From Marsupella aquatica (taxonomy: Eukaryota > Marchantiophyta), in the NCBI GenBank assembly GCA_973895155.1, contig OZ316899.1, positions 62,001 through 126,000 of the forward strand: a DNA stretch of 64,000 bases, read 5' to 3'. Below, in pieces: positions 1 through 10,730 of the stretch (the stretch's first letter is position 1; each line of letters starts with the position of its first letter). A model generated the notes under the pieces. It did not search any database. It saw only the letters and a program-made list of their open reading frames with translations, and was not told the DNA's origin. The position numbers and the translations under genes are program-made.

Positions 1-1304
1 CAAAATGCTAAAATGCATTTGAGTCCAGATATCCGGTTACTATGGTGATAGGCACAAATGAAATCCACCACTTGGAGGAAGATCCACAAAGTCTATGCAC
101 GCAGGAACCCATGTACTGTCCCTACCCATCAACCTTGGTTCAACTAAAAACAATTGTAGGGGAACTAGATCTAGAGACACGTAGCTATGTTTTGCAATAA
201 ATCTAGTGTGATTCAATCCGTACAATTATGTTTAACTATTCAATCTGTACAATTATGTTTAACTACAGTATAATATTCACGCTTATTCTATGATCCAAGC
301 CGTCACCAAAGATTTGCTCTAGAGGGATAATAATGTGGATTCCTATGAATCACCTAACAAGAAGCGGGCACTAACTAAGTACAAGTGTCCCTAATTAAGG
401 CTTCCATGCTTGAATTGGTCTTAGCCAATAGGAAGCAAGACCAAATTAACAATACTTTTTGTGTCCTCATGAATACATATATTCGAAGCTCTTAATCTAC
501 CACCAATGCTCTCTCCCCTTGCACCAGCCTAGGTACTTACATTCTTGAGGAGACCCATCCAGTGTGTCTAGAATGTTATACACAAGCCCAGGGAGAAGGA
601 ATTTTTTGCCCATTCCCTTTCTTTCAGTACACCTCTGTATGACATAAATTCCCATTGCGACATTTTCCTTTCTAGCATAGAGTGGGAGCCACACAAGGAG
701 CCATGGCTCCACCCTTTCCCATTCTTTCAGTGTGCCTTTGGTGTAGAGCAGGAGCCAAATATTGGAATTGTGTAATCCTGCACACCTCTAAGCTTGAACT
801 CAGGCAGGCTAATTTCATAGTGTGTCGGATTGGGATATGACAAAAAGCTAAAATCTCAGCCCACAAGATGCAGGTAATTAAGATTCCTTAGTTAGAAAAC
901 CCCTCCCTAACCCTAGTACTTCCGGAATGACATACAAATGGGCATACAAAGGCCCAAAGGAAAATGAATTTTTTGCCTTTCCCAATCTTTCAGTTCTTTT
1001 AGTGCACCTTTAGCGTAGAGCAATCCAAAAGGATGAATAGGGCGTGTCAAAGTGTTACAGTCCAAATAAATAAATCAAAGTGTTATGGGATTCGTATTTT
1101 GGTAGCCCATAGTGATTTTGTCTTGACTGTAATAGTGTTTTATGACCTGAGCAATAATTGAGTTACATCTATGCAGCTTTAACACTCCTTTATGGAATCT
1201 TGGAATGAGGTGCTTGAACTTAGGTGGGCTAACTTCATGGTATGTACCTTTAGTATAAGGCAAACAAATAAAATTCCAGCAGACAGGATCATCCTAATTC
1301 ACCA
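1..1304. other. Non-coding, degenerate repeats
   Basis: No gene is supported here; the open frames are short and unlike any family I know. The stretch from about 590 to 1265 contains several diverged copies of a segment with 'tctttcag' followed by a 'gtgcaccttt..gtagagca' core (near 620, 725, 990 and 1240). A longer segment near 790-870 is echoed near 1205-1290. It reads as an old, decayed repeat field. Confidence 0.5.
212..265. repeat. 27-bp tandem duplication (2 copies)
   Basis: Positions 212-238 and 239-265 are the same 27-bp sequence (ttcaatcNgtacaattatg...) with one mismatch. A related segment with 'tttaacta.agta.aatattcac' occurs again near 2497-2520. Confidence 0.8.
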
Positions 1305-2472
1305 TGTACAAATATTGAGGCGAGACCAAGGAAAGAACTGTACACTCCTTGGGACAAATCAATAGTAGATTTATGAAGGTGAGTACCTTAACATCAAAAT
1401 TCCCCCTTTCTTCCCACCTAGTACATGTTAAAATATTCATAAATCTAATGATAAAAATTACAACTTACAACTGCATTTTGGTACTCAGATCTGAAATGGT
1501 TCGTGTACTATTTGACCAGAATTATAATTTTTACTGAATTAGAATTAAAATCTTGAGAAAATTGTTTGCTACAGTGTGGGAAGATCTAAAAAAATTGACA
1601 CCATAAAATTGAAGTTTACACTTTATTGGATTCTTTATTATGAAATATTCTTGAACTTTTTGTTAGAAAAGTTCTTAAACTAAAGTCCTCAAGGTTTTGA
1701 AGGACAATGTTTTTGAATGGCTATCAAAGATGTCACCATTTGGATGTGGTTACAATTATCCCTATTTTCATTGCTCCCCGTGTGAATGAGGGTACTCTTA
1801 TCTCTTGAGGGTACCCTTGTGCTTGAGGGTACTCTTATCAGTGAGGGTACTCTTATCAGTGAGGGTACTCTTATCAATGGGTACGCTTATCAATAATGGT
1901 ACTTTGATCAATAAGGGTACCCTTATCAATGAGGATACTCTTATCTGCTGAGGGTACCCTTGCGTATGAGGGTACTCTTATCAATGAGGATACTCTTATA
2001 TCAGCAAGAGTACTCTTATCAATGAGGATACTCTTATATCAGCAAGAGTACTCTTATCAATTAATGGGTACACTTATCAACAATGGTACTTTGATAATGA
2101 GGGTACCCTTATCAGTGAGGGTATTCTTATCTCCTAAGGGTACCCTTGTGTTGGGCCTTGTGCATGAGGGTACTCTTATTAATGAGGGTAATTTTATTAG
2201 TCATAGCAAGCAACAAAGCAGGCAGGGAACCCCATGAAGGCGCCCCGCACCGGCAGAAGGACTCCGAACATACTGAAAAGACCCTAAACCTCACTAGACC
2301 AACATTTTGGGTATTGCATGGACAAATACTGGCCAAAGTACATGCCTAAATTTACCTGCTCTGTATTAGTTCCCTAAACCAGGGGTGATTTTTTTTATCA
2401 AATCCATACATTGTATCCTAGTTTTTTTCACACATGATGTAAACCTACATAATGTGAAAGTGGGAGAGAAGA
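1305..2472. repeat. Partial, diverged third copy of the repeat-unit segment
   Basis: This segment aligns by eye to 9542-11002 (copy A) and its equivalent in copy B, from 'tgtacaaatattg' to 'tgggagagaaga', including the internal 18-bp minisatellite. It is clearly more diverged from A and B than they are from each other, and its minisatellite is shorter. It lies just downstream of the 3' end of the 2652-7610 gene. Either the block once extended further left, or this segment is an independent dispersed repeat. Confidence 0.8.
1788..2200. repeat. 18-bp GGTAC-rich minisatellite (third copy)
   Basis: Degenerate units of about 18 bp of the type gagggtactcttatcaat, with variants carrying ggtaccc and ggtacgc. 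Because the unit is a multiple of three, it opens short frames on both strands; I do not regard these as genes. Confidence 0.85.
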
Positions 2473-2651
2473 CTTATGATTTGATACAATCTTCATTTAA
2501 CTATAGTACAATATTCACTAATCATCAGTATATATGGTAAGCTCCAATTCCTCCATATAGTATGTAGACAAAAATTGAAGCAATCGATGAAATAATTAAC
2601 AATTTCATTACACTTGATATTAATTACTTACAGTGCTTCCTTACTACTTCC

Positions 2652-5600
2652 TCACCAGTACTCAGGATATTTTGTTTTCACAATAGCAGCAGCAAACAAA
2701 ACAAAGTTATTCACTACTTTCCCTGTACCTATCTGCATGAACCAAGTAGCAAGTTCTTCATCACTTTTCTCTCGAATTTCTGGAAATTCCTTGAACAATT
2801 CTGTTTGTATCCGAGAAACCCTCCAGCCTTGCCACACAAAATGTCGAAGACGCTCGCCTGTTCTATCATTGCACTGATCACCATATGGTCCTTTATGAAT
2901 ACACATTCTAGTGACAACTACAGTATGTTGAAAGTGACACTTAAAACAAGTCCATGCATTTTGAGGGAATGTGTTCTTGCAGGTCCGGGCCTGGTGAGAT
3001 CCTAGACATCTAAAACACAATGACCGCAATATAGGACAGTTGACAGCAATGTGTACTTCTTGCTCCCTTGATTCAGGACACTGACAAATTAAGCATTGAC
3101 TTCCATCACCCGCAAAAGTTCTGATGATACGAAGATCCCTTTTATCACTCTCAAAAGATCGGTTGTGTGCCATAGCCCTTAGCCTTGCAACCACAGGCTC
3201 TGCTTCATGTACCCCTTGTATAATTGGGGTCATCGGCAAGGTGTTTCCTTGTCGTCTTGGCATGGGAGTGGCTGGGGGTTGCGTAGGAGTTTCATATGTT
3301 GACTCATCCGAACCCCCTCTTCCTGGAATTCCCATTGAAGATGATGCTACCTCATGTGGTGGAATTGAGGCTGTTTTACAAGGAATGTCTTGTGTGAACA
3401 CCTCAAAGTCGACTATGTCCACACCTGGGCTGCACATCACAGATGCTTGGGAACACAAGTCACACAAACTAGAGAATGGAATAAGATGACATACTTGAGG
3501 TTTTCCATCGACCTGGTCATGGAGCCCAAACCGACGACATGATGTCTTGTTCTCTATCCATTTGTGTGAAGCTGCTGTGGTTGAATCAATGCGTTCGGCC
3601 ATCTTGCGATAAGCAAGGTTGGTCACCACATAACTCATCGCCGGGAGCCCATCACGTCCACCTCGTCCAGATTCTTGGTGGAAGTGTTCCAGAGACCTGA
3701 AACTACCACGATGAATGACAAGCTTAACCCATTTATAATTGTATCCACTACTAATCACTCCGGTGGCCACCATGATCTTACAAGCACCTGACGTCCAAGA
3801 ACTCAATGAAGCCCTCTTCACCGCTATGTCCAGATGCGCATGCACATACACACATGACATTTCTTTCCCTTGGAGGATTCTTGTAGTTGATTCCACCTCC
3901 TCGCGGGTTAGACAAAATACTAGGGCCCTCTCTTCTGGCAAAGAATATGCTCTCCAATCACGCAGAAGACTCACTATTTCTTGATCCATCATGTTATGGC
4001 CAACCTCAACAACGGCATACCTGATGTTGGGTCTCACAGTAGGACAACGAATCCACACCATCTCTGTAGCTAACATCCGCTCAATATCAACTTGATTCTT
4101 GGGTGCTAGGGATGCAGTTAACCCTATGATTTGGCAATTAATTTCCATGAGGCCAACCAACTTTTTCATTGACGGTCGAAAGTCAGATAACAGGAGGTGC
4201 ACCTCGTCGTAGACAATGGAATGCAAGGAACCACTGCATTTCAACTGCTTTGCCAAGATAATGAATAGTTTGGATTCTGCAGCAATCTCCACAGCCACAA
4301 AAATGATCGAAGGAGGTCTTGCCACTTCGACTGCACCATCCTTATACACAACACAACTAATATTTGCTTGTTTGCATTCCTCTACGTGGCCCTCTACTAG
4401 GATAGTGAGTGGAACGATCACAATCACCGTCCTATTATGTCCCATGGTGGAAGGTGCCATGAACACCAATGATTTTCCAGACCCAGTGGGTAGTATGGCA
4501 ACAAAGTCCACCACATTATCTATGGATAGAGCAACTGCTGTTGCTTGTTCCGACGATTTCCACTGTTGATGACCAAGCCTTCTTAAGGCTTGACAAGCTC
4601 CAGCAGTCCTATTGAGACAAACTTGTAGCAGGGGATCACTTTCTCCACTTGCCAATAATGTCTGATGGATGTTTGAGTGGAAAACTGTAAACCGCCTCCT
4701 TTTGGGAATTTGCCTCACCTCATATTCAACACCTCCAACAGGTCCCAAAAAGTCAAAAGGTGCAGTCGACATTACCTCGGGCCTCTGTGACCCACCGAGG
4801 CCAACCAACTTGTGCCACAATCGTGACACCAATACACACCCTCTTAAAATATGTCCATCCATGCCTCTAGGATCCTTTGTACTACGAGCATAGTGATGGC
4901 CGACCGTAGCTGTTTCATGACCACCTGCTACATCCACAAGGTCTTCTTGTAAATGGGCCTTACAAGCTCGTATATTCTCACTCCAATGTGCTGCCACATG
5001 CCGGTACTTTGCAATCCCAAATGGAATGCCACAGTGCTTTTGGAAAGCATCTAATACACTGGCAGAAAGGTCTGCTCCCGTCAGCCTCTTGTCCATGGCC
5101 ACAAACCAACAATCCAGGTACATTGCTGCAACTTCCGGACCCCACAAAATATTTGCCACGAAAGATTGTACTGGGCGAACTAGACATAACAATTTCACAA
5201 ATAGGTGGCTTTGATTGTCAGGAATGAACCGAGCAGTGAGGTTTATAGGTTTCCCAGCATTTGCACATTTGTGGTAGGATTGATAAACCATCAGCGTATC
5301 AGATAACCAAATGAATGCTCTATCCCCAGTGGCAGTGTTGCGAATCAATAGGCTCGAGTATTCTTCCCCTCTTGCAGGTAATCCAGAACAGAAATGCAGA
5401 AGTAGGTTCAATAGCCTCTGTAGCTTGGAACATGCAACCATCCACCTGTGGAGTGCAGGCATGTTCCAAATAACTCCATTTACATTGTCCACTCGTAGGA
5501 TGAAATGTGCCATCATCATAGTATTACTGAACATGTGGTTCAATAGATCCTTTCCATGTTGTTGGAACTCTGGATTTCGGGCGTCTATGAGAAAAGAATA

Positions 5601-7610
5601 ATGCACTTCGTCTGTCTGGACAGCATCATGAATGCAGCCCTTGGTACTCACCAAATTGAGTATCCATTCAGATTTGAGACCGAGAAGAACATCATGGTTG
5701 AGTGTTGTTGTCGCTTCTTCAACAATGGCACGGATCATATCCCTGAACGCATTCAATGTGATAATATCACCGTCAATTGAGCATGCTGTTTGTGTATCGT
5801 CCATGTGTATGAGATTTGGTCGAGCATGGGTGCCTCGATTAATTGTTTTTGCCAGTCGCATGTACTGCCGAACTTGAGTAATCGGCGTGTCCAATGCCAC
5901 ATCGCTCACGTATTTCTCCAGGATGTTTACTTCATTCCCAGGTAGGCCACGTGGGTTTGGATGCCAAAGAGCTTGTGAGAGTTCCATCAGGATTGTACAT
6001 CTTGCCCAGTAGTGAAGTATTGCCAATATTTTGGTGATTTTCCCAATTTTGCAAAATGCATACCCTGTGGATTGGGAACCCAGCCCGTCACTCTTTAGAG
6101 AGTGGAGGATAAAGAACCGAGTGAGCAAACAATCCGCCGGTGAACGAGCATACAACAGCTCCGGAATTTTTGGAGTCCAGAGAAGAAGTAGTACTCGATG
6201 GATATTTGTGAGATCAATATCACCTTCTTCTGCAGGCCGCGCCTCACTTGGTTGGCCTAATTGTGCCAATAATTGTTGTAGGGCACCTTTTAGATCCGGC
6301 CTATCTGTGTATATAACACAATGTTGAGGCCGAGAATCATAAGTACAAGAACGAACGAGGCAAAGAAGAAGGGAAACCATTCCAGCACAGTATTGTGGAA
6401 CAGTGTTTTTCTCTTGTAGTCCACCCAATCCCCTTGTGACATCGGCATTTGGAGTCGGCTTCATCACCATTCTTTGCACCCTATAATCTAAATTTCCACT
6501 AAGAATATTTCTTGTGCATGTCATGTACGCACGGACCACAGTGCCCAAGTACGATAGTGAAGACCCAGGGTCGGCGGGCCTTGGGGGTTCCATCTCAGAT
6601 TGCACTTCAACAAATGGCACACCTTCCGGCATGAACTGGGATGCAATCTCATGCCATCTTGATACCCTTAGCCACGGCGACAATTCCCTCACTGGAGGTG
6701 CAAGATCTGTCTTTAATGACTGTAGATGAGCTTGAAAAACTTTTGCGACTGCACCTCTCGTACTCTGAGCTACTGCATCGTCCGCAAGGTACACATTGCC
6801 ATGGTCCACTCCATAGAATTTGCGGCCGACTCCCTTGAAGAGGGCTTGCACTTGACATGGAGTAGCAATGTCCTTGAAACCAAGGTGGTTGTGTTTCATA
6901 CATCGGTGATTTGCCATCGTCCGCTGTGATCTACAAAAGAAGATACATCTCGAGCAAGAGAAGCCCCAATGAATGAGGACGCCCGGAACTGGAGACAACA
7001 ATTCTGCAGTTGGATTGATTGTGTATGGTAGTAGGGACGCATCATTTGTACGTGTGAACAACACACCCTGCAACAAACCCGACAATTGCTCTGGTGTTGG
7101 ATTCGTGATTGAATTTTGTGTTGCAACTCTCACCCTGTCCATGTTCCTTCGATGACTTCCAACATGACGGATAATGCTACTTCCTTCCGTGTGCTGAAGG
7201 GCTGTATGGCATTGCAAGCATACTAGAAGAACAAGGTTGTTGTGGTGAACAATGCAAAGCTTTGCATTTCTCAACATGTCTGGTGTTGCTAACAGGTCAT
7301 GATCTAGGATAGTGGTGGGGACTTGGTTGACAATTGGATCGTCTACATCCATGAACGGGTCAACTCCTACTGCTTCATTGTGTTTCCTTTTGTAGTGAAG
7401 ACGTAAACTATCACTACGGGGATAGGACGAGGAACATGTGGCCACAGGGCAATGGAATCGACCATCCTCTTCTTTCTCAATGATCTGGGTTGTGCCATTG
7501 TTGAGCTGCAATTGGTAAGTAGAACGGTGAACTGAGCGGGAATGGGAACTGCGAGAGTTTGCTGACTGAAATTCTTCCCCACACTGACTACATCCAAATA
7601 CTGTCACCAT
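2652..7610 (-). CDS. C2H2/OrsD-like, tyrosine-recombinase-like and RecQ-type helicase protein
   Basis: An uninterrupted 1652-residue frame. Seen: C2H2 fingers at about 7-28 (C7, C10, H23, H28), 54-77 and 219-240; an OrsD-like zinc region at about 117-155 (C131, C134, H149, H153); a tyrosine-recombinase-like core at about 690-910 with SGLPARGEE (R747), KYRHVAAHW (R870) and GGHETATVGHHYAR (H899, Y907). A RecQ-type helicase follows, with Walker A LPTGSGKS (about 1039-1046), DEVH (about 1133), LTAS and QESGRGGRDG (about 1310). A Cys/His module lies at about 1500-1575. Known: OrsD/RecQ proteins are typical of fungal, often subtelomeric, mobile families; YR enzymes cut and rejoin DNA. Inferred: a mobile-element protein that excises, integrates or replicates an element. 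The ATG at 7610 has a TATA-like box about 50 nt upstream, but 'catgcag' just before it could be a splice acceptor from an unseen exon. All helicase motifs and the recombinase R/R/H/Y look intact. Confidence 0.85.
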   Translation of the reverse strand: MVTVFGCSQCGEEFQSANSRSSHSRSVHRSTYQLQLNNGTTQIIEKEEDGRFHCPVATCSSSYPRSDSLRLHYKRKHNEAVGVDPFMDVDDPIVNQVPTTILDHDLLATPDMLRNAKLCIVHHNNLVLLVCLQCHTALQHTEGSSIIRHVGSHRRNMDRVRVATQNSITNPTPEQLSGLLQGVLFTRTNDASLLPYTINPTAELLSPVPGVLIHWGFSCSRCIFFCRSQRTMANHRCMKHNHLGFKDIATPCQVQALFKGVGRKFYGVDHGNVYLADDAVAQSTRGAVAKVFQAHLQSLKTDLAPPVRELSPWLRVSRWHEIASQFMPEGVPFVEVQSEMEPPRPADPGSSLSYLGTVVRAYMTCTRNILSGNLDYRVQRMVMKPTPNADVTRGLGGLQEKNTVPQYCAGMVSLLLCLVRSCTYDSRPQHCVIYTDRPDLKGALQQLLAQLGQPSEARPAEEGDIDLTNIHRVLLLLWTPKIPELLYARSPADCLLTRFFILHSLKSDGLGSQSTGYAFCKIGKITKILAILHYWARCTILMELSQALWHPNPRGLPGNEVNILEKYVSDVALDTPITQVRQYMRLAKTINRGTHARPNLIHMDDTQTACSIDGDIITLNAFRDMIRAIVEEATTTLNHDVLLGLKSEWILNLVSTKGCIHDAVQTDEVHYSFLIDARNPEFQQHGKDLLNHMFSNTMMMAHFILRVDNVNGVIWNMPALHRWMVACSKLQRLLNLLLHFCSGLPARGEEYSSLLIRNTATGDRAFIWLSDTLMVYQSYHKCANAGKPINLTARFIPDNQSHLFVKLLCLVRPVQSFVANILWGPEVAAMYLDCWFVAMDKRLTGADLSASVLDAFQKHCGIPFGIAKYRHVAAHWSENIRACKAHLQEDLVDVAGGHETATVGHHYARSTKDPRGMDGHILRGCVLVSRLWHKLVGLGGSQRPEVMSTAPFDFLGPVGGVEYEVRQIPKRRRFTVFHSNIHQTLLASGESDPLLQVCLNRTAGACQALRRLGHQQWKSSEQATAVALSIDNVVDFVAILPTGSGKSLVFMAPSTMGHNRTVIVIVPLTILVEGHVEECKQANISCVVYKDGAVEVARPPSIIFVAVEIAAESKLFIILAKQLKCSGSLHSIVYDEVHLLLSDFRPSMKKLVGLMEINCQIIGLTASLAPKNQVDIERMLATEMVWIRCPTVRPNIRYAVVEVGHNMMDQEIVSLLRDWRAYSLPEERALVFCLTREEVESTTRILQGKEMSCVYVHAHLDIAVKRASLSSWTSGACKIMVATGVISSGYNYKWVKLVIHRGSFRSLEHFHQESGRGGRDGLPAMSYVVTNLAYRKMAERIDSTTAASHKWIENKTSCRRFGLHDQVDGKPQVCHLIPFSSLCDLCSQASVMCSPGVDIVDFEVFTQDIPCKTASIPPHEVASSSMGIPGRGGSDESTYETPTQPPATPMPRRQGNTLPMTPIIQGVHEAEPVVARLRAMAHNRSFESDKRDLRIIRTFAGDGSQCLICQCPESREQEVHIAVNCPILRSLCFRCLGSHQARTCKNTFPQNAWTCFKCHFQHTVVVTRMCIHKGPYGDQCNDRTGERLRHFVWQGWRVSRIQTELFKEFPEIREKSDEELATWFMQIGTGKVVNNFVLFAAAIVKTKYPEYW

Positions 7611-7659
7611 CCTGCATGAAAAACAACAAAATTAGCTGATGCCATATTTTGCTCTGAAA

Positions 7660-7667
7660 TTATATAG
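7660..7667 (-). promoter_or_regulatory. TATA-like box of the RecQ-type gene
   Basis: On the minus strand this reads CTATATAA, about 50 nt upstream of the ATG at 7610. The spacing would give a very short 5' leader. It is a sequence match only. Confidence 0.35.
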
Positions 7668-8255
7668 AGCTCTTCACATCAGATTTTCCCGTGGAGCTCC
7701 ACAATGGACTCTGAAGCCAATCTCAATTGGCCAACTATCCTAGTATTTTTCATTTTCCATTACCTATGTCCCAAGCTTGATCTGCACCATGAATGTGCAA
7801 TCTAACCCAAAGCTTCACTGACATAGAAGTTGGTTGAGCATGTTCACACATTCAACGTACTTTGTGAGCACAGACACAAATTAAACGAATTCAATCCGAC
7901 TCTTCTCCAAAACCTGGTCAGTTGGATCATATTTTCACTATCTTGGGAAGTGAACTTGTACCATGCACTCTCTCGATGCCCTTGGGGCTAATAATTACTC
8001 CAATGCCTCTAAAGCCACCAAACTAATTAATAAAGCCCAAGAACTTATGCCATGGTAATTAGTGACACTATACGGTGTATATTGTCATTCCATACGATAA
8101 TAAATCACATACTATTATTCATTGTACAGTCTATGTTCTTATATTTTGATGTGCTATTACTAGGACACTGAGAACTTATACATACCACGTACATACCCTA
8201 AAAAATTAAACTTAGAATGATAGAGCCTTGTGTATACATACTGCATCTAATGCCT
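7668..8255. other. Intergenic, no gene seen
   Basis: AT-rich sequence between the RecQ-type gene and the left edge of copy A. I see no open frame, RNA gene or repeat that I can support. Confidence 0.5.
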
Positions 8256-10030
8256 AGTTGCAATGAAATAAATAATTCTACTTCAGGATATATTATTTAT
8301 GTGTGTAGGACCCCCTAAATGTTTTCACTGGTAGTAAAGTAATCATTAAACTGTTAAACCCTTTCAAGGTATTATAAACACTTAATGAACACTCAACTAT
8401 TATTTGATTCCTAACCAGAACAATCTTTATGGTACAACCTCTCGCCAAGTTATTGAGTATCCACCAGGCTACAAGTAGTCAATTCAGATCGGCGGCAGAA
8501 GAATAATCATTTTGCCTTGAGTAACTCTGAAGTGTGATTCATTTATGCCTGGTTTGGCCTTGATTTGTCATCCGTCACATCTGGTCATCCCGCCCCTATC
8601 CTGACACCGTCCCAACCTCATCCCAACCCTATCCCAACCCCACCCGGTCCCAACCACACCCCGTAGGGCAACATGTAAACTTGCCCGTTAACTCAAACCG
8701 GGCATTTATCCCACACAAAGATCATCCAACCCCAGGGGCAAGTGAATAATCATTATGCATGGAGTAACTGTGGAGTGTGACTCATTTCTGCCAAGGGAAG
8801 ATCATCCAAACCCAAGGGAACACAGTACATTGAAAATGGTCAGAACATTGAACTACACAAACAAGGAGGGAGCTCGACCTGTACTTGCTCTAGGTTGGTC
8901 TCCTAGTGGTGTTGGCTATGCTGATGAGGAAGAAGCCTGAAGCACTTGTTGCTGCAAGCTGCCTCTCTCCGGCCACAATTCCAGGATCCTGAAAATTAAG
9001 CTTCACACCCTGACTTGGGCGTATGCCCAGGTTGACATTTTCCCTCCCTATCATTCTTATTGTTCGGAGAACATGATTGACAGTGAGTTTTGAAGTAAAT
9101 TCTGGTGTATTATCCTTTTCCTTTTAATTAGTAGATATTTAAAAAGCAGAAGGGTTTGCAGAATTTATCACAAAGGACATGGTTACATTTCATTATATTG
9201 AGTTTATGATGGTTTTATTACATTTTGCTTTGAACTTTTTATTGAATACTCCACGTTTCTCAGATTGCACAAGGGGATCTGGTTGACATTGGGATGACTT
9301 TGTGAGTGCAAAATCTACTTCCTTTAGTAGTTGGGAAGCTATCCGCCCTCTTTCACAAGATATTGCCTTACAGTTCATTCAAAAGTAAGTTGGCTTCAAG
9401 CACTATTGTTGCCAATGATATGAAGCTCTATATGCACTTGGAGAAATGAGTTTCAGTTTCAGGTTTCTTGTCATTGTTTTTGGTCATCCTCAAGACACTA
9501 AATCCTTTTAGTGTTCTGTGCAGTGTCATTCATGCCAACATTGTACAAATATTGAGGCGAGACCAAGGAAAAAACTGTACACTCCTTGGGACAAATCAAT
9601 AGTAGATTTATGAAGGTGAGTACCTTAACATCAAAATTCCCCCTTTCTTCCCACCTACATGTTGAATTATTCATAAATCTAATGATAAAAATTACAACTT
9701 ACGGCATTTCGGTACTCAGATCTAAAATGGTTCGTGTACTATTTGACCGGAATTGTAATTTTTACTGAATTGGAATTAAAAGAAAAAAAATTCAGTGGAT
9801 TTGTTTGCTACATTGTGGGAAGATCTAAAAAAATTGACATCATAAAATTGAAGTTTACACTTTATTGGATTCTTTGTTATGAAAACATTCAAGTTGAACT
9901 TTTAGTTAGAAAAGTTCTTAAACTAAAGTCCTCAAGGTTTTGAAGGACAGTGTTTTCGAATGGCTATCAAAGATGTCACCTTTTGGACGTGGTTACAATT
10001 ATCCCTATTTTCATTGCTCCCCGTGTGAAT
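8256..10030. other. Left part of repeat unit A, no supported gene
   Basis: It contains a C-rich stretch (8589-8662, repeated 'cccaaccctat'-like units) and a 61-codon frame at 8755-8940 that is conserved in copy B only because the whole block is. I recognise no protein family and leave it uncalled. Confidence 0.5.
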
Positions 10031-10730
10031 GGGGGTACTCTTATCTCCTGAGGCTACCCTTGTGCTTGAGGGTACTCTTATCAGTGAGGATACTCTTATC
10101 AGCGAGGGTACTCTTATCAATGGGTACGCTTATCAATAATGGTACTTTGATCAACGAGGGTACCCTTATCAATGAGGATACTCTTATTTCCTGAGGGTGC
10201 CCTTGCGTATGAGGGTACTCTTATCAATGAGGGTACTCTTATATCAGCAAGAGTACTCTTATATCAGCAAGAGTACTCTTATCAATGGGTACGCTTATCA
10301 ATAATGGTACTTTGATCAACGAGGGTACCCTTATCAAGGAGGATACTCTTATTTCCTGAGGGTACCCTTGCGTATGAGGGTACTCTTATCAATGAGGGTA
10401 CTCTTATCAATGAGGGTACTCTTATATCAGCAAGAGTACTCTTATCAATGGGTACGCTTATCAATAATGGTACTTTGATCAACGAGGGTACCCTTATCAA
10501 GGAGGATACTCTTATTTCCTGAGGGTACCCTTGCGTATGAGGGTACTCTTATCAATGAGGGTACTCTTATATCAACAAGAGTACTCTTATCAATGGGTAC
10601 GCTTATCAACAATGGTACTTTGATAATGAGGGTACCCTTATTAGTGAGGGTATTCTTATCTCGTAAGGGTACCCTTGTGTTGGGCCTTGTGCACGAGGGT
10701 ACTCTTATTAATGAGGGTACTTTTATTACT
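10031..10730. repeat. 18-bp GGTAC-rich minisatellite, copy A
   Basis: About 18-bp units (gagggtactcttatcaat and variants) are organised into a higher-order unit of about 130-150 bp, marked by 'cctgagggtacccttgcgta' and repeated three to four times. Many units carry the KpnI palindrome ggtacc. Copy B has fewer higher-order units. Confidence 0.9.

Noticed and set aside
1305-2472. Idea that the segment is a solo LTR
   Set aside because: It starts with TG but does not end in CA, and the flanks show no short target duplication; no primer-binding site or polypurine tract was seen next to it.
8755-8940. 61-codon frame identical in both copies
   Set aside because: Short, no family match, and the surrounding non-coding DNA is equally conserved.
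10282-10500. Open frames on both strands of the 18-bp minisatellite
   Set aside because: The unit length is a multiple of three, so frames open by arithmetic; the peptides are simple repeats with no domain.
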